From Mangrovimicrobium sp033283325 (GTDB lineage Bacteria; Pseudomonadota; Gammaproteobacteria; Pseudomonadales; Halieaceae): a DNA stretch of 64,000 nucleotides. The stretch's first letter is position 1. Each line of letters opens with the position of its first letter. Of this stretch, positions 25,819 through 35,250 are shown in pieces. The position numbers and the translations under genes were made by a program. The stretch lies in contig JAWMQO010000001.1 of assembly GCA_033283325.1 (NCBI GenBank), forward strand, positions 868,001 to 932,000, written 5' to 3'. Below the pieces are notes generated by a model, which saw nothing but the letters and a program-made list of their open reading frames with translations, searched no databases and was not told where the DNA came from.

Positions 25819-26358
25819 ATGCAAGTCATGCCGTTCCCGGACCGGAATTTCATGCAGTTGGCCTGGGTGGTACCCGACCTCGAGAAGGCCATGGAGCACT
25901 GGACCCGGCGTGCGGGCATCGGTCCCTTCTTCGTTTTCGAGCAGCTGAGCTATGAAAACGCCGTCTACCGGGGCGAACCTGTCTCTTCCACGCCATTCAA
26001 TATAACCGCCGCCATCGGCCAGGCCGGTGACACCCAGATCGAACTGATCTGCCAGCACGACAACGCACCTTCCATGTTTCGCGACCTGGTACCCGAAGGG
26101 AAGACCGGGCTCCACCACGTGGCTATTTACTGCGAGGATTACGACGCCGAACTGGAAGCCTACCTGGCCCAGGGAGCGGAGGTCGCGTTCAGCGGCCTGA
26201 TGATGGGTTTTCGAACCTGCTGGCTCGACCTCAGCAGCACCCTGGGCTTCATGGTCGAGCTGCTCGATGCGAACCCGGTAGCCGACGGCGTTTTCCAGGC
26301 CTTCAGGGATGCTGCCGAAAGTTGGGACGGCAGCGACCCAGTGCGCACACTTGGCTGA
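25819..26358 (+). CDS. VOC-family (glyoxalase/dioxygenase fold) protein
   Basis: A 179-residue vicinal-oxygen-chelate protein. It opens FMQLAWVVPDLEKAMEHW and has a second module starting GLHHVAIYCEDYDAEL, ending GFMVELLDA. His and Glu at the usual metal positions can be seen in LHHVA and VELL. Possible roles are isomerase, epimerase, lyase or dioxygenase; VOC proteins of this size often sit in steroid and terpene clusters. The ATG follows GAGGAG. 22 bases separate it from the CoA ligase start. Confidence 0.83.
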   Translation: MQVMPFPDRNFMQLAWVVPDLEKAMEHWTRRAGIGPFFVFEQLSYENAVYRGEPVSSTPFNITAAIGQAGDTQIELICQHDNAPSMFRDLVPEGKTGLHHVAIYCEDYDAELEAYLAQGAEVAFSGLMMGFRTCWLDLSSTLGFMVELLDANPVADGVFQAFRDAAESWDGSDPVRTLG

Positions 26359-26380
26359 AGCGCAAGAGATAGCGCCGCTG

Positions 26381-28006
26381 ATGGCCGACTGTTCACAACT
26401 GAAAACCCTGCCGGCAGTCTTCGCCCGACAGGTGCAGACTCGCGGCAGCCATCCCGCTGTGGTCATGGCGGACGAATCCCTCAGCTACGCGGAACTGGAG
26501 CGGCGCTCGGCGCAATTCGCCCGCGCCCTGTTACAGGCGGGAGCGGGGAAGGGCACCCGTATCGCGCTGCTGTCGTCCGACGGGATTTTCTGGCTGGTCG
26601 CCTTCCTCGGCTGCCTGCGCATCGGTGCCCTGGTGACCCTGGTCAGTACACTGTGCACCTCCCGGGAACTGGCCCACATGCTGCGCAACAGCGATATCCA
26701 GTTCCTGATAGCCCAGCGCCGCTTTCTCAATCACGACTACGCCGGGAAACTGCGCGAGGCGCTGCCCGCAATATCCGCTGGCGCGGCTGGGATGCTGCGT
26801 CTTGCGGAAGCGCCGTATCTGCGCGCGGTCTGGTTAGACGATGCGGCAGGCGTCCCATGGGCCCGGGGCGTCGATGAATTGCTGGCGCTGGCAGAATCTC
26901 CGGGCGCAGCGGACGACAAACTGCTGGCTGCGATCGAAAATGAAATCGCCCCCAGCGACGACGCGGTCATCGTCTATACCTCCGGCAGCACCTCCGCGCC
27001 CAAGGCGGTGGTGCACAGCCAACGCACGCTGGCCTGTCATCCCCCGGAAGTGGCAAAGCACTTCCTGCTCAAACCCGGGGACCGGATGATGCCGACCCTC
27101 CCGGTGTTCTGGCTGGGCGGCCTGGTGATGGCGCTGGAAGTCATGAGCGTGGGCGCCACGCTGGTTTATCCCGAGTCACCCTCACTGGAGGACATGGTCG
27201 ACGCGATCGTGAACCTGAAGGTGAACCGGGTCAACAGCTGGGGCGACATGATGGCACGGCTGACCGAGTCTGCGCGCGAGCGCGGCGTGGACGTGGACGT
27301 GGACAATATCATCGGGCTCGGGGAATTTCGTGAGGCTGACGGTACTGTCATCCCGCCACAGCTGCGGGTGAATCCCCTGGGCATGAGCGAGACTTTCGCG
27401 GTGCACAGTTGCGAACCCCTGGATGCGCGCATGCCCGGGGACAAGCCGGGCACCTCGGGCCGGACCGTGAACGGCTACCAGCGCCGCCTGGTCGATCCCG
27501 AAAGTGGCGAGGAAGTCGCGGTGGGAGAGGTGGGCGAACTGCAGCTGCGCGGCGGCGGCCTGATGACCGGCTTCTACAAGCGCGAGCGGGAAGCGGTATT
27601 TACCCCGGACGGTTTCTACCCCACCGGCGACCTGTGCCGCGAGGACGAGGACGGCTACCTGTATTTCATCGCTCGCCGCGGCGACATGATCAAGACCCGT
27701 TCCGCCAATGTCTCCCGCCTGGAGGTCGAGGCCGCGATGCGCGAACTTCCCGGGGTGGCTGTCCCGGTGGTGGCGGGTATCGACGACGCGGATTTCGGCC
27801 AGCGGGTGGTTGCGGCGGTCGTGCTGGCAGAGGGGGCCAGCGCCAGTGAGTCGTCCCTGCAGGCGGCACTGAAACAGCTACTATCCAGTTACAAGGTGCC
27901 GCGCAATATCGTCTTTATCAGCGAGGCAGATATTCCCCGCACCTCCACCGGCAAGATCAGGCTGGCCGAGATCGGGGCCATGATCGCCGCGCGCATCGAC
28001 GCATGA
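26381..28006 (+). CDS. AMP-forming acyl-CoA ligase (ANL superfamily)
   Basis: A 541-residue adenylating enzyme that activates a carboxylic acid to its CoA thioester with ATP. Motifs are the P-loop YTSGSTSAPKAVVHS (core A3), NPLGMSE (A5), YPTGDLCR (A7), FIARRGDMIKTRSANVSRLE (A8) and RTSTGKIRL with the catalytic Lys (A10). The ATG at 26381 gives the normal N-terminus; the longer frame would overlap the VOC gene. It starts the CoA-dependent half of the operon. The substrate pocket suggests no specific acid to me. Confidence 0.93.
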   Translation: MADCSQLKTLPAVFARQVQTRGSHPAVVMADESLSYAELERRSAQFARALLQAGAGKGTRIALLSSDGIFWLVAFLGCLRIGALVTLVSTLCTSRELAHMLRNSDIQFLIAQRRFLNHDYAGKLREALPAISAGAAGMLRLAEAPYLRAVWLDDAAGVPWARGVDELLALAESPGAADDKLLAAIENEIAPSDDAVIVYTSGSTSAPKAVVHSQRTLACHPPEVAKHFLLKPGDRMMPTLPVFWLGGLVMALEVMSVGATLVYPESPSLEDMVDAIVNLKVNRVNSWGDMMARLTESARERGVDVDVDNIIGLGEFREADGTVIPPQLRVNPLGMSETFAVHSCEPLDARMPGDKPGTSGRTVNGYQRRLVDPESGEEVAVGEVGELQLRGGGLMTGFYKREREAVFTPDGFYPTGDLCREDEDGYLYFIARRGDMIKTRSANVSRLEVEAAMRELPGVAVPVVAGIDDADFGQRVVAAVVLAEGASASESSLQAALKQLLSSYKVPRNIVFISEADIPRTSTGKIRLAEIGAMIAARIDA

Positions 28007-28039
28007 GAATTTTGCTGTAATCACTTCCAGGAGTTAGCC

Positions 28040-29095
28040 ATGAGCGACGACACACTGCGACCGCCGCCGGAAGAAATCATTCTTTACGAAAAAGACCCGA
28101 AGACCAAGATCGCGACCATTACCCTTAACCGCCCGGGGCACCTGAACGCACCGACCATCGCGGCCCGCCAGCGCTACGCCAGGCTGGTGCAGCAGGCCAA
28201 CGTGGACGACGAGGTCAAGGTACTGATCCTGCGCGGGGTGGGCGACAACCTCGGCAGCGGCGCCGACCTTCCCGAGCAGTCCGAGCTGTTCAGCAGCGAG
28301 CAGGACTCCTCCCTGCTGCACGAGTTCGAGATCCCCGAGGATGCCGACGTCAAGTACCCGCCGAAGGACAGCTACCGCTACCTCTCCACGCTGGTGCACC
28401 AGTACGCGCACACGGCCTCGGGCATGCGCAGCCTGCAGGACTTCAAGAAGATCAGCATCGTCGAGGCCAAGGGCTATTGCTACGGCTGGCACTTCTACCA
28501 GGCCGCCGACGCAGACCTCGTGGTGTGCTCCGACGAGACGCTTTTCGGCCACTCTGCCTGGCGCTATGCCGGTTGGGCCGCGCGCATGTGGCAGTGGGCC
28601 CTGATGATGGGCCTGCGCAAGTTCCAGGAGATGGTCTTCACTGGGCGTCCCTTCACGGCAAAGGAAATGTACGAGTGCCATTTTGTCAACAGCGTGGTGC
28701 CGCGGGAGCGCCTCGAGGCGGAGACCCACAAGTACGCCCTGGCCTGTTCCCGCAGCCGCCCCACTGACACGGTGATGATGCAGAAGACATTCTTCGAGGT
28801 TTTCAAGCAGAACCAGGGTGAATACATGGGCAGCGTGCTGGCGGCCTGGCTGGAATCCCTGCTGCCGATGGTGAAGTCCGACGGCGAACTGGAATTGGGC
28901 GACGACACCTTCGACAAGGGTTTGAACAACGCGGTGAAGGATAACGATGAGTTGTTCCCGGAAGACTGGCGCCTGAGCAAGCGCAGCCGCAAGGTCCAGC
29001 CCGACCCCGAGACCCAGGAGATCGAACAACTGCGGGCGCAACTCGCGGCCATGCAGGAACAGTTGAGCGCGCTGCAGCAGAAGCTGGGTCCCTGA
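28040..29095 (+). CDS. Crotonase-superfamily protein, atypical
   Basis: A 351-residue crotonase-fold protein (residues about 10-255). The first oxyanion block is VGDNLGSGADLPEQ and the second is KGYCYGWHFYQAADADL. It differs from true enoyl-CoA hydratases in two ways: an insertion of about 40 residues between these blocks, and neither catalytic Glu position of enoyl-CoA hydratase is Glu by eye (GWHFY and FGHSAW in place of GGGCE and FGQPE). It ends with a coiled coil (QEIEQLRAQLAAMQEQLSAL). A hydrolase, isomerase or C-C bond cleaving role is possible. AGGAGTT precedes the ATG; the CoA ligase stop is 33 bases upstream. Confidence 0.83.
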   Translation: MSDDTLRPPPEEIILYEKDPKTKIATITLNRPGHLNAPTIAARQRYARLVQQANVDDEVKVLILRGVGDNLGSGADLPEQSELFSSEQDSSLLHEFEIPEDADVKYPPKDSYRYLSTLVHQYAHTASGMRSLQDFKKISIVEAKGYCYGWHFYQAADADLVVCSDETLFGHSAWRYAGWAARMWQWALMMGLRKFQEMVFTGRPFTAKEMYECHFVNSVVPRERLEAETHKYALACSRSRPTDTVMMQKTFFEVFKQNQGEYMGSVLAAWLESLLPMVKSDGELELGDDTFDKGLNNAVKDNDELFPEDWRLSKRSRKVQPDPETQEIEQLRAQLAAMQEQLSALQQKLGP

Positions 29096-29199
29096 TCGCG
29101 GTACACGAGCGTGACCACTCGTAGCGCAGGTGACAAAGGCCGGGGAGGGCGAGGCGCAGGTCCCGGACACCCCGAAGCACAGATAAGGGAGGGTATTTC

Positions 29200-29952
29200 G
29201 TGAGTACGGAGAAAAAGAAAGTCGCATTTGTCACCGGTGCCGGCTCAGGCATCGGCCGGGCTACCGCCAGGCTGTTTCTCGAGGCGGGTTACGCGGTGGC
29301 CCTGGTGGATATGAACGCAGACGCGGGCTCCGCGACAGCGGCTGAATTCTCCGCCATTGGCAGTTGCAGGTTCATCCAGTGCGATGTCAGCGATGACAGC
29401 AGCGTGGCGGCGGCGGTGCGGGAGTGTGTCGACACCCTGGGTCCCTTTTCCGCGGTGTTCAATGCCGCGGGCATCGATGGTGAACACGGCAAGAGCACCG
29501 CCGATACGGATCCGGGCAACTGGCAGCGGGTTCTCGACATCAACCTGACGGGCATGTGGCAGTGCCTGCGCCACCAGATACCGGTGCTGCTGGAGAACGG
29601 CGGCGGTGCCATCGTCAACTGTGCCTCGGTGGCGGGTATGGTCGGCGCGCCATTTCTGTCCCCTTACGTGGCGTCCAAGCACGGGGTCGTCGGCCTCACC
29701 CGCTGCGCGGCACTGGAGTACGCCCGCCAGAACATCCGGGTGAACGCGGTCTGCCCGGGAATGATCGACACGCCCATGTCGCGCAAGTCGATGGACCCCG
29801 GTGTGCACGCGATCCTGCTCGAACAGAGCGCGATCGGGCGGCTCGGCCTGCCCGAGGAGGTGGGTTCCGCGGTGCTCTGGCTGTGCAGTGAAGGGGCGAG
29901 TTTCGTCACCGGGCAGATTCTGCCGGTGGATGGGGCGTGGACGACGGCCTGA
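29200..29952 (+). CDS. Short-chain dehydrogenase/reductase
   Basis: A 250-residue classical SDR: TGAGSGIGR (nucleotide loop), NAAG, catalytic Ser in NCASVAG, YVASK (Tyr/Lys), and the C-terminal DGAWTTA. Asp in LVDMNAD after strand 2 favours NAD+. The start is GTG at 29200, with a strong GGGAGGG seven bases upstream. It follows the crotonase-like gene in the same operon, where it would oxidise the hydroxy intermediate. Confidence 0.92.
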   Translation: MSTEKKKVAFVTGAGSGIGRATARLFLEAGYAVALVDMNADAGSATAAEFSAIGSCRFIQCDVSDDSSVAAAVRECVDTLGPFSAVFNAAGIDGEHGKSTADTDPGNWQRVLDINLTGMWQCLRHQIPVLLENGGGAIVNCASVAGMVGAPFLSPYVASKHGVVGLTRCAALEYARQNIRVNAVCPGMIDTPMSRKSMDPGVHAILLEQSAIGRLGLPEEVGSAVLWLCSEGASFVTGQILPVDGAWTTA

Positions 29953-30047
29953 ATCGGTCCTGATTGGGGGTGAGGGCCGGCCAGCACGCTTTACCCCCGG
30001 GGCGAAATCCAGTTCAATGTGCAGCTTCGTCGCAGGAGCACAGTTCA

Positions 30048-30728
30048 ATGGATGGAAGCAGTGTGACCGATTCCCTCCCACCCCCGGATTCCCAGCAGGA
30101 CAACCGGCGCACCGGGGCCGCCGACGCCATTCTCGATGCCGCCGAAACCCTTTTTGGACGCCACGGCACCGAGGGTGTATCCCTTCGCCAGATCGCGGTA
30201 GCGGCCGGTTCGGCCAACCATTCCGCCGTGCAGTATTACTTCTCGAACAAGGAAGGCCTGATGCGCGGCATCTTCGAGCGCCGCCTGCAGTCGCTGGAGC
30301 AGGCCCGCAGCCTGCGCCTCGCGCAGGCGCGGGACGCTGGCAGGGGGGCTGATGTCCGCAGCCTGCTGGCAGCACTGCTGCTGCCCATAGCGGAAGAGCG
30401 CGATTCCGAGGGACGCTGCTCCTTCGCCGCCTTCCTGCTGGGCATGCGGCTGTTTGGCGATATCAGCCAGTGGAGCCTCTACGCCCAGTCCGCCCAGGTG
30501 ACCCGCGAGATCGATGGGGCCCTGCGCACGGCCCTCGGCGCCGCGGGTACTGAAGCGTTCCAGCCCCGGATTCTTTCCGCCGTTTCCCTCTTCCTCATAG
30601 CGGTGACCGACTGGGATCGCGGTATTGCCGGCGGAGATGATCGCTCCACCGCCGCCCGCGCCAGCTACCTCGACGCGGTTATCGATTTTGCCGCGGCCGG
30701 CCTGCAGGCCGCCTACCCCGGTAATTGA
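30048..30728 (+). CDS. TetR-family repressor of the catabolic/sulfatase genes
   Basis: A 226-residue regulator. The N-terminal helix-turn-helix (about residues 22-68) is ILDAAETLFGRHGTEGVSLR with recognition helix around GSANHSAVQYYFSNKEGL. The ligand-binding half shares LLPIAEERDSEGRCSFAAFL with the second TetR at 56292-56957, so the two are paralogous. The ATG at 30048 follows AGGAG. Its stop codon lies inside a promoter-like -35 box, and a perfect 16-base palindrome (30734-30749) immediately follows. Likely targets are the downstream arylsulfatase and possibly its own operon. Confidence 0.92.
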   Translation: MDGSSVTDSLPPPDSQQDNRRTGAADAILDAAETLFGRHGTEGVSLRQIAVAAGSANHSAVQYYFSNKEGLMRGIFERRLQSLEQARSLRLAQARDAGRGADVRSLLAALLLPIAEERDSEGRCSFAAFLLGMRLFGDISQWSLYAQSAQVTREIDGALRTALGAAGTEAFQPRILSAVSLFLIAVTDWDRGIAGGDDRSTAARASYLDAVIDFAAAGLQAAYPGN

Positions 30729-30753
30729 CTTAATAAGACAGCTGTCTTAATGT
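30725..30753 (+). promoter_or_regulatory. Promoter with TetR-type operator before the arylsulfatase
   Basis: TTGACT (30725-30730), a 17-base spacer, and TAATGT (30748-30753) form a sigma-70-like promoter. The perfect palindrome TAAGACAGCTGTCTTA (30734-30749) fills the spacer and touches the -10. This is a classical repressor position, right beside the tetR gene. The leader to the sulfatase start is about 100 bases. Confidence 0.7.
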
Positions 30754-30862
30754 GGCGGCCCGGCCTGGTGCCGGGTGGGCCAAGGGCTGCTTTGCCCTGT
30801 GCTCCCGAGAATTTGATCTAGACTGCGAGCGCAGCATATAAAAATCCCCGATGGAGGCCAGC

Positions 30863-33259
30863 ATGAAACCAGGATCGATACTCAAGTTGCTGGGGGCGCC
30901 TGCGCTGGCCGCGCTGCTTGCCCTGCCAGCATCTGCGCAGAGCAGCGCCGAGCGGATGGCGCTGCCGATCCCGCCAAAGCCTTTTGAGGGCACGCTCGAA
31001 CCCACGGCAAAAACGTCCTCGAACTATGTTCACGCCGGGGTACAGGCGCCTGAAGGCGCGCCCAATATCCTGCTGGTGATGACGGATGACGCGGGTTTTG
31101 CCACCTCTAGCGCCTTCGGCGGCGCGGCTCCGACCCCGAGCCTGGATGAACTCGCCGAGCGCGGCCTGCGCTATAACCAGTTCCATACCACCGCCATCTG
31201 TTCCCCGACCCGCGCGGCGCTGCTCACTGGCCGCAACCATCACGCGGTAGGTCTGGGAACCCTCTCGGACATTCCCACCCCGTACCCCGGCTACACCGGC
31301 CGGATCACACCGGAAGCCGCTACCGTGGCCCGCATCCTGCGCGACAATGGCTATTCCACCGCCATGTTCGGCAAGGATCACAACATTCCCCAGGCGGAAC
31401 GTTCGCCGGCTGGTCCTTTCGACCAGTGGCCCACCGGGCGCGGCTTCGATTACTACTACGGCTTTATCGCGGGTGACTCGGACCAGTTCGTACCGGCGCT
31501 TTACGAGGGCATCACCCCGGTGGACGACGCCGACCGGCCGGAGGGTTACCTCGTCGACGAGGAACTGGCGGACAAGGCGATCAACTGGATTCATAACCAG
31601 AAGGGCGCCGCGCCGGACAAGCCTTTCTTCATTTACTATTCCAACGGCTCGCCTCACGCGCCACAGCAGGTGCCGCAGGAGTGGATCGCCAAATTCCGCG
31701 GCCAGTTCGACGCGGGCTGGGACGTGCTGCGCGAACAGATCCTGGCGCGCCAGATCGAGCAGGGCATAGTGCCCCAGGATACCAAACTGGCGCCGCGCCC
31801 TGAGGTGGTGCCCGCCTGGGACAGCCTCAGTGACCAGCAGCGCAAAGTCTATGCGCGGTTCATGGAGGTCTTCGCCGCGGTGATGGCCTTCCAGGACCAC
31901 CAGTTCGGCCGCATCATGGATGAACTGGAGCGCATGGGCATTGCCGATAACACTCTGGTCGTCTTCGTACAGGGCGACAATGGCTCCAGCGCCGAAGGCG
32001 GGGAGTGGGGCTCCATCAACGAAATGGCGGATCTGAGCACTGGTAGCCACGGTATTCCCCTGGACTACCTCGAGGATAACCTCGAAGTCCTCGGTGGGCC
32101 GCTGACTTACCAGGGGCCCCAGTCCGGCTGGGCGTTTGCCACCGATACGCCTTTCCCCTGGTTCAAGCAGATCGCCTCCCACCTCGGCGGTATCCGCAAT
32201 GGCCTGGTCATTTCCTGGCCCGAGCACATGAAGCAGACCGGTGAAGTGCGCGAGCAGTACCACCACGTGATCGATATCATGCCGACCCTGCTGGAAGCCG
32301 CAGGCGTGCCGGCGCCCGAGTATGTGGACGGGATCAAGCAGATGCCGGTACACGGCAAGAGCATGCTCTACAGTTTCGATGACGCCGATGCGCCCTCTGT
32401 TCGCGACACACAGTACTACGAGATCATGGGCCAGCGGGCGATCTACCACGATGGCTGGATGGCCAATACCACGCCGCGCAACATGCCCTGGAACATGCCG
32501 GTGACCAAGGGGGGTGACACTACTACCTACGAGTGGGAGCTCTACAACCTGGAGGAAGACTTCAGCCAGTCGCGCAACCTGGCCGCCGAAAACCCGGAAA
32601 AACTTGCGGAAATGCGCGCGCTGTTCGACGCAGAGGCGCGCAAATACAATGTCTACCCGATCCAGGACGAGGGCGGCCTGCAGCGCGGCATGAGCATGAT
32701 CATGGCGACTCGCAAGATGCCGCGCATGAGCTACGAGTACTGGGGCCGCGACGTGCGACTGCAGTACGGTGTCGCACCGATGATCTTCCACATGCCCTTC
32801 AGCATCGAGGCGCAGGTTCGCGTACCCAAGGGTGGCGCTGAAGGCGTGATCGTCGCCGCGGGCAGCCACTTCGGCGGCTGGAGTTTCTACCTGGAAGACG
32901 GCAAGCCGACGGCCTACAGTTCGGTCTCGGGTCTGCCGCTGGAAGGCGCCCAGTCCAAGGTCAAGGCAAAACGTGCGCTCAAACCCGGTGCCCACACTGT
33001 CCGCTACGACTTCAAGGTTACCGGCGACGACGGCATCCTGAGCATCAGCGTCGATGGTGAGCAGGTCGCCGAAGGACGGATCGCCCAGCGGCCGAAGATG
33101 ATTGCCGGTAACGGTGAGACCTTTGATACGGGCCGCGACAGCAATGTCGCCGTATCGCCGGATTACGAACGTGAAGGCGTGTTCAGCGGCGAGATCGACA
33201 AAGTCACGGTCAAGCTGCAGATGCCCGGCATGGGCGGCGGCAATAAGGGCGGTCACTGA
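30863..33259 (+). CDS. Exported arylsulfatase
   Basis: A 798-residue type I sulfatase that hydrolyses sulfate esters. The signal peptide is GAPALAALLALPASAQS. The sulfatase signature CSPTRAALLTGR contains Cys113, the residue converted to formylglycine in active enzymes; metal ligands include the LLVMTDDAG Asp pair, and Asp-Asn in GDNGSS. After the catalytic domain a C-terminal beta-rich part (about residues 600-790) follows, as in large PAS-like arylsulfatases. The ATG at 30863 was chosen because GGAGG lies just before it; a second ATG at 30851 precedes that site. A terminator follows. Confidence 0.94.
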   Translation: MKPGSILKLLGAPALAALLALPASAQSSAERMALPIPPKPFEGTLEPTAKTSSNYVHAGVQAPEGAPNILLVMTDDAGFATSSAFGGAAPTPSLDELAERGLRYNQFHTTAICSPTRAALLTGRNHHAVGLGTLSDIPTPYPGYTGRITPEAATVARILRDNGYSTAMFGKDHNIPQAERSPAGPFDQWPTGRGFDYYYGFIAGDSDQFVPALYEGITPVDDADRPEGYLVDEELADKAINWIHNQKGAAPDKPFFIYYSNGSPHAPQQVPQEWIAKFRGQFDAGWDVLREQILARQIEQGIVPQDTKLAPRPEVVPAWDSLSDQQRKVYARFMEVFAAVMAFQDHQFGRIMDELERMGIADNTLVVFVQGDNGSSAEGGEWGSINEMADLSTGSHGIPLDYLEDNLEVLGGPLTYQGPQSGWAFATDTPFPWFKQIASHLGGIRNGLVISWPEHMKQTGEVREQYHHVIDIMPTLLEAAGVPAPEYVDGIKQMPVHGKSMLYSFDDADAPSVRDTQYYEIMGQRAIYHDGWMANTTPRNMPWNMPVTKGGDTTTYEWELYNLEEDFSQSRNLAAENPEKLAEMRALFDAEARKYNVYPIQDEGGLQRGMSMIMATRKMPRMSYEYWGRDVRLQYGVAPMIFHMPFSIEAQVRVPKGGAEGVIVAAGSHFGGWSFYLEDGKPTAYSSVSGLPLEGAQSKVKAKRALKPGAHTVRYDFKVTGDDGILSISVDGEQVAEGRIAQRPKMIAGNGETFDTGRDSNVAVSPDYEREGVFSGEIDKVTVKLQMPGMGGGNKGGH

Positions 33260-33283
33260 CCCTTTTCCGACCAGCTGGCCCGG

Positions 33284-33310
33284 AAAACCCCCGCAATAGC
33301 GGGGGTTTTT
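33284..33310. terminator. Rho-independent terminator after the arylsulfatase
   Basis: AAAACCCCCGC (33284-33294) and GCGGGGGTTTTT (33299-33310) with loop AATA, then CTTTT. It is strong, 25 bases after the sulfatase stop. Confidence 0.93.
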
Positions 33311-33391
33311 CTTTTCCTGGCCCTGCTGCCGGCGCGAATGATGCCTCAGCAATGGCGAGTTTGCACGCCGGCTCCGGTATACTCGTACTCC

Positions 33392-35224
33392 ATGACCAGC
33401 CCCGCCCTCGAGACCCTGCAAAGCATCTTCGGCTACGATGATTTTCGTCCCCACCAGGGCGAGATCGTCGAACTCGTCTGCGGCGGCGCCGATGCCCTGG
33501 TGCTGATGCCCACGGGCGGCGGCAAATCCCTCTGCTACCAGGTGCCCGCGCTGGTGCGCGATGGCTGCGGGGTGGTGATCTCGCCCCTTATCGCCCTGAT
33601 GCAGGACCAGGTGGATACCCTGCGCCAGCTCGGCGTGCGGGCCAGCTACCTGAATTCCAGCCTGTCCGCCCAGGAAGCGGCGGCGGTGGAGCGGGAACTC
33701 CTGGCCGGCGAACTGGACTTGCTCTACATCGCCCCGGAGCGGCTGATCCAGGAACGCAGCCTGGACCTGCTGGAGCGCGCCCGGATTGCCCTGTTCGCCA
33801 TTGACGAGGCCCACTGCGTCTCCCAGTGGGGCCACGATTTCCGCGCCGACTACCTGCGGCTGAGCCTTTTGCATGAGCGCTTCCCCGCGGTGCCGCGGAT
33901 CGCCCTGACCGCTACCGCCGATGCGCGTACCCGGCAGGAGATCGTCCAGCGGCTGGATCTCGGCGAGGCGCAGCAGTTTGTCGCCGGCTTCGATCGCCCC
34001 AATATTCGCTACCGTATCACCCTCAAGCAGAACCCCCGGCAGCAACTGCTGCGCTTCCTCCGCGACGAGCACCCGCGGGATGCCGGCATCGTCTACTGCC
34101 TATCCCGCAGCAAGGTGGAGGAAACCGCCGCCTGGCTGTGCGAGCAGGGCTTCGATGCCCTGCCATACCACGCCGGGCTCGACGCCCGCCTGCGGGCCAC
34201 CCACCAGGCGCGCTTCCTGCGGGAGGAGGGGGTGATCATGGTCGCCACCATCGCCTTCGGCATGGGTATCGACAAACCCGACGTACGCTTCGTCGCCCAC
34301 CTCGACATGCCCAAGACCGTGGAGGCCTACTACCAGGAGACTGGCCGCGCCGGCCGCGACGGCGCCGCGGCGGACGCCTGGATGGTCTACGGCCTGCAGG
34401 ACGTGATCAAGCTGCGGCAGATGATGGAAGGTTCCGAGGGCAGCGAGGAGCACAAGCGGGCGGAACAGCAGCGCCTCAACGCCATGCTCGGCCTGTGCGA
34501 GATCACCAGTTGCCGTCGCCAGGCCCTGCTGCATTACTTCGGTGATCACCTCGACCTGCCCTGCGGGAACTGTGATACCTGCCTCACCCCGGTGGAAACC
34601 TGGGACGGTACAGAGGCGGCTCAGAAGGCGCTTTCGGCGGTCTATCGCACCGGCCAGCGCTTCGGGGTAAACCACCTGGTGGACGTCCTGCGCGGCGCGG
34701 ACAGCGAACGCATGCAGCGCTTCGGCCACGACAGCCTGCCGACCTTCGGGGTTGGCAGGGAACTGGACGGCAACCAGTGGAAATCGGTGTTTCGCCAGCT
34801 CGTGGCCCGCGCCTACCTCAGCGTGGACATGGAACGGCACGGGGCATTGCGCCTGCAGGAGAAGTGCCGGCCGCTGCTACGCGGTGAAGAGCAATTGGAC
34901 CTGCGCCGGGACCCGGTGCAGAAAGTTGCGAAGCGGCAGACCAAAGGCCCGCTGCCGGAACATATCGACGTGGTCCTGTGGGAGGCCCTGCGCAACTGCC
35001 GGCGCGAGCTGGCGGAAGAGCAGGGGGTGCCGCCCTATATCATCTTCGGCGACCGCAGCCTGCAGGAGATGGCCGAAATGCTGCCCCAGAACCTCGCCGA
35101 GATGGCCCGGATCAACGGCGTGGGAGAGCGCAAGCTGGACCGCTATGGCACAGCCTTCCTCAACGTGATTAGTAATTTCCTGGCTGTGGGGAACCCGGCC
35201 GAAAAGGGTGTGCCCGCGGTATAG
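33392..35224 (+). CDS. recQ: ATP-dependent DNA helicase RecQ
   Basis: A 610-residue 3'-5' DNA helicase used in recombination and repair. Walker A is MPTGGGKSLCYQ, the DEAH box is FAIDEAHCVSQWGHDFR, and motif VI is QETGRAGRDG. The zinc-binding cysteines are in CEITSCRRQALL and LPCGNCDTC, followed by winged-helix (RQC) and C-terminal HRDC (about residues 530-605) domains. The ATG at 33392 gives the family N-terminus. TATACT at 33378-33383 sits only nine bases before it, which would make an almost leaderless message if it is the -10 box. Ordinary chromosomal housekeeping gene. Confidence 0.97.
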   Translation: MTSPALETLQSIFGYDDFRPHQGEIVELVCGGADALVLMPTGGGKSLCYQVPALVRDGCGVVISPLIALMQDQVDTLRQLGVRASYLNSSLSAQEAAAVERELLAGELDLLYIAPERLIQERSLDLLERARIALFAIDEAHCVSQWGHDFRADYLRLSLLHERFPAVPRIALTATADARTRQEIVQRLDLGEAQQFVAGFDRPNIRYRITLKQNPRQQLLRFLRDEHPRDAGIVYCLSRSKVEETAAWLCEQGFDALPYHAGLDARLRATHQARFLREEGVIMVATIAFGMGIDKPDVRFVAHLDMPKTVEAYYQETGRAGRDGAAADAWMVYGLQDVIKLRQMMEGSEGSEEHKRAEQQRLNAMLGLCEITSCRRQALLHYFGDHLDLPCGNCDTCLTPVETWDGTEAAQKALSAVYRTGQRFGVNHLVDVLRGADSERMQRFGHDSLPTFGVGRELDGNQWKSVFRQLVARAYLSVDMERHGALRLQEKCRPLLRGEEQLDLRRDPVQKVAKRQTKGPLPEHIDVVLWEALRNCRRELAEEQGVPPYIIFGDRSLQEMAEMLPQNLAEMARINGVGERKLDRYGTAFLNVISNFLAVGNPAEKGVPAV

Positions 35225-35250
35225 CCCACACATGCGGGCGGGTCGCTCGT

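Noticed and set aside
26309..26380. 24-codon N-terminal extension of the acyl-CoA ligase
   Set aside because: It overlaps the VOC gene in another frame and adds residues not expected in the family.
33361..33391. Promoter giving a leaderless recQ message
   Set aside because: TATACT is well placed but no -35 box of usual spacing is visible; kept only as a remark in the recQ entry.
30818..34072. 1084-codon open frame antisense to the arylsulfatase and recQ
   Set aside because: It spans two certain genes and a strong terminator; composition is that of a shadow frame, with no recognisable domain.
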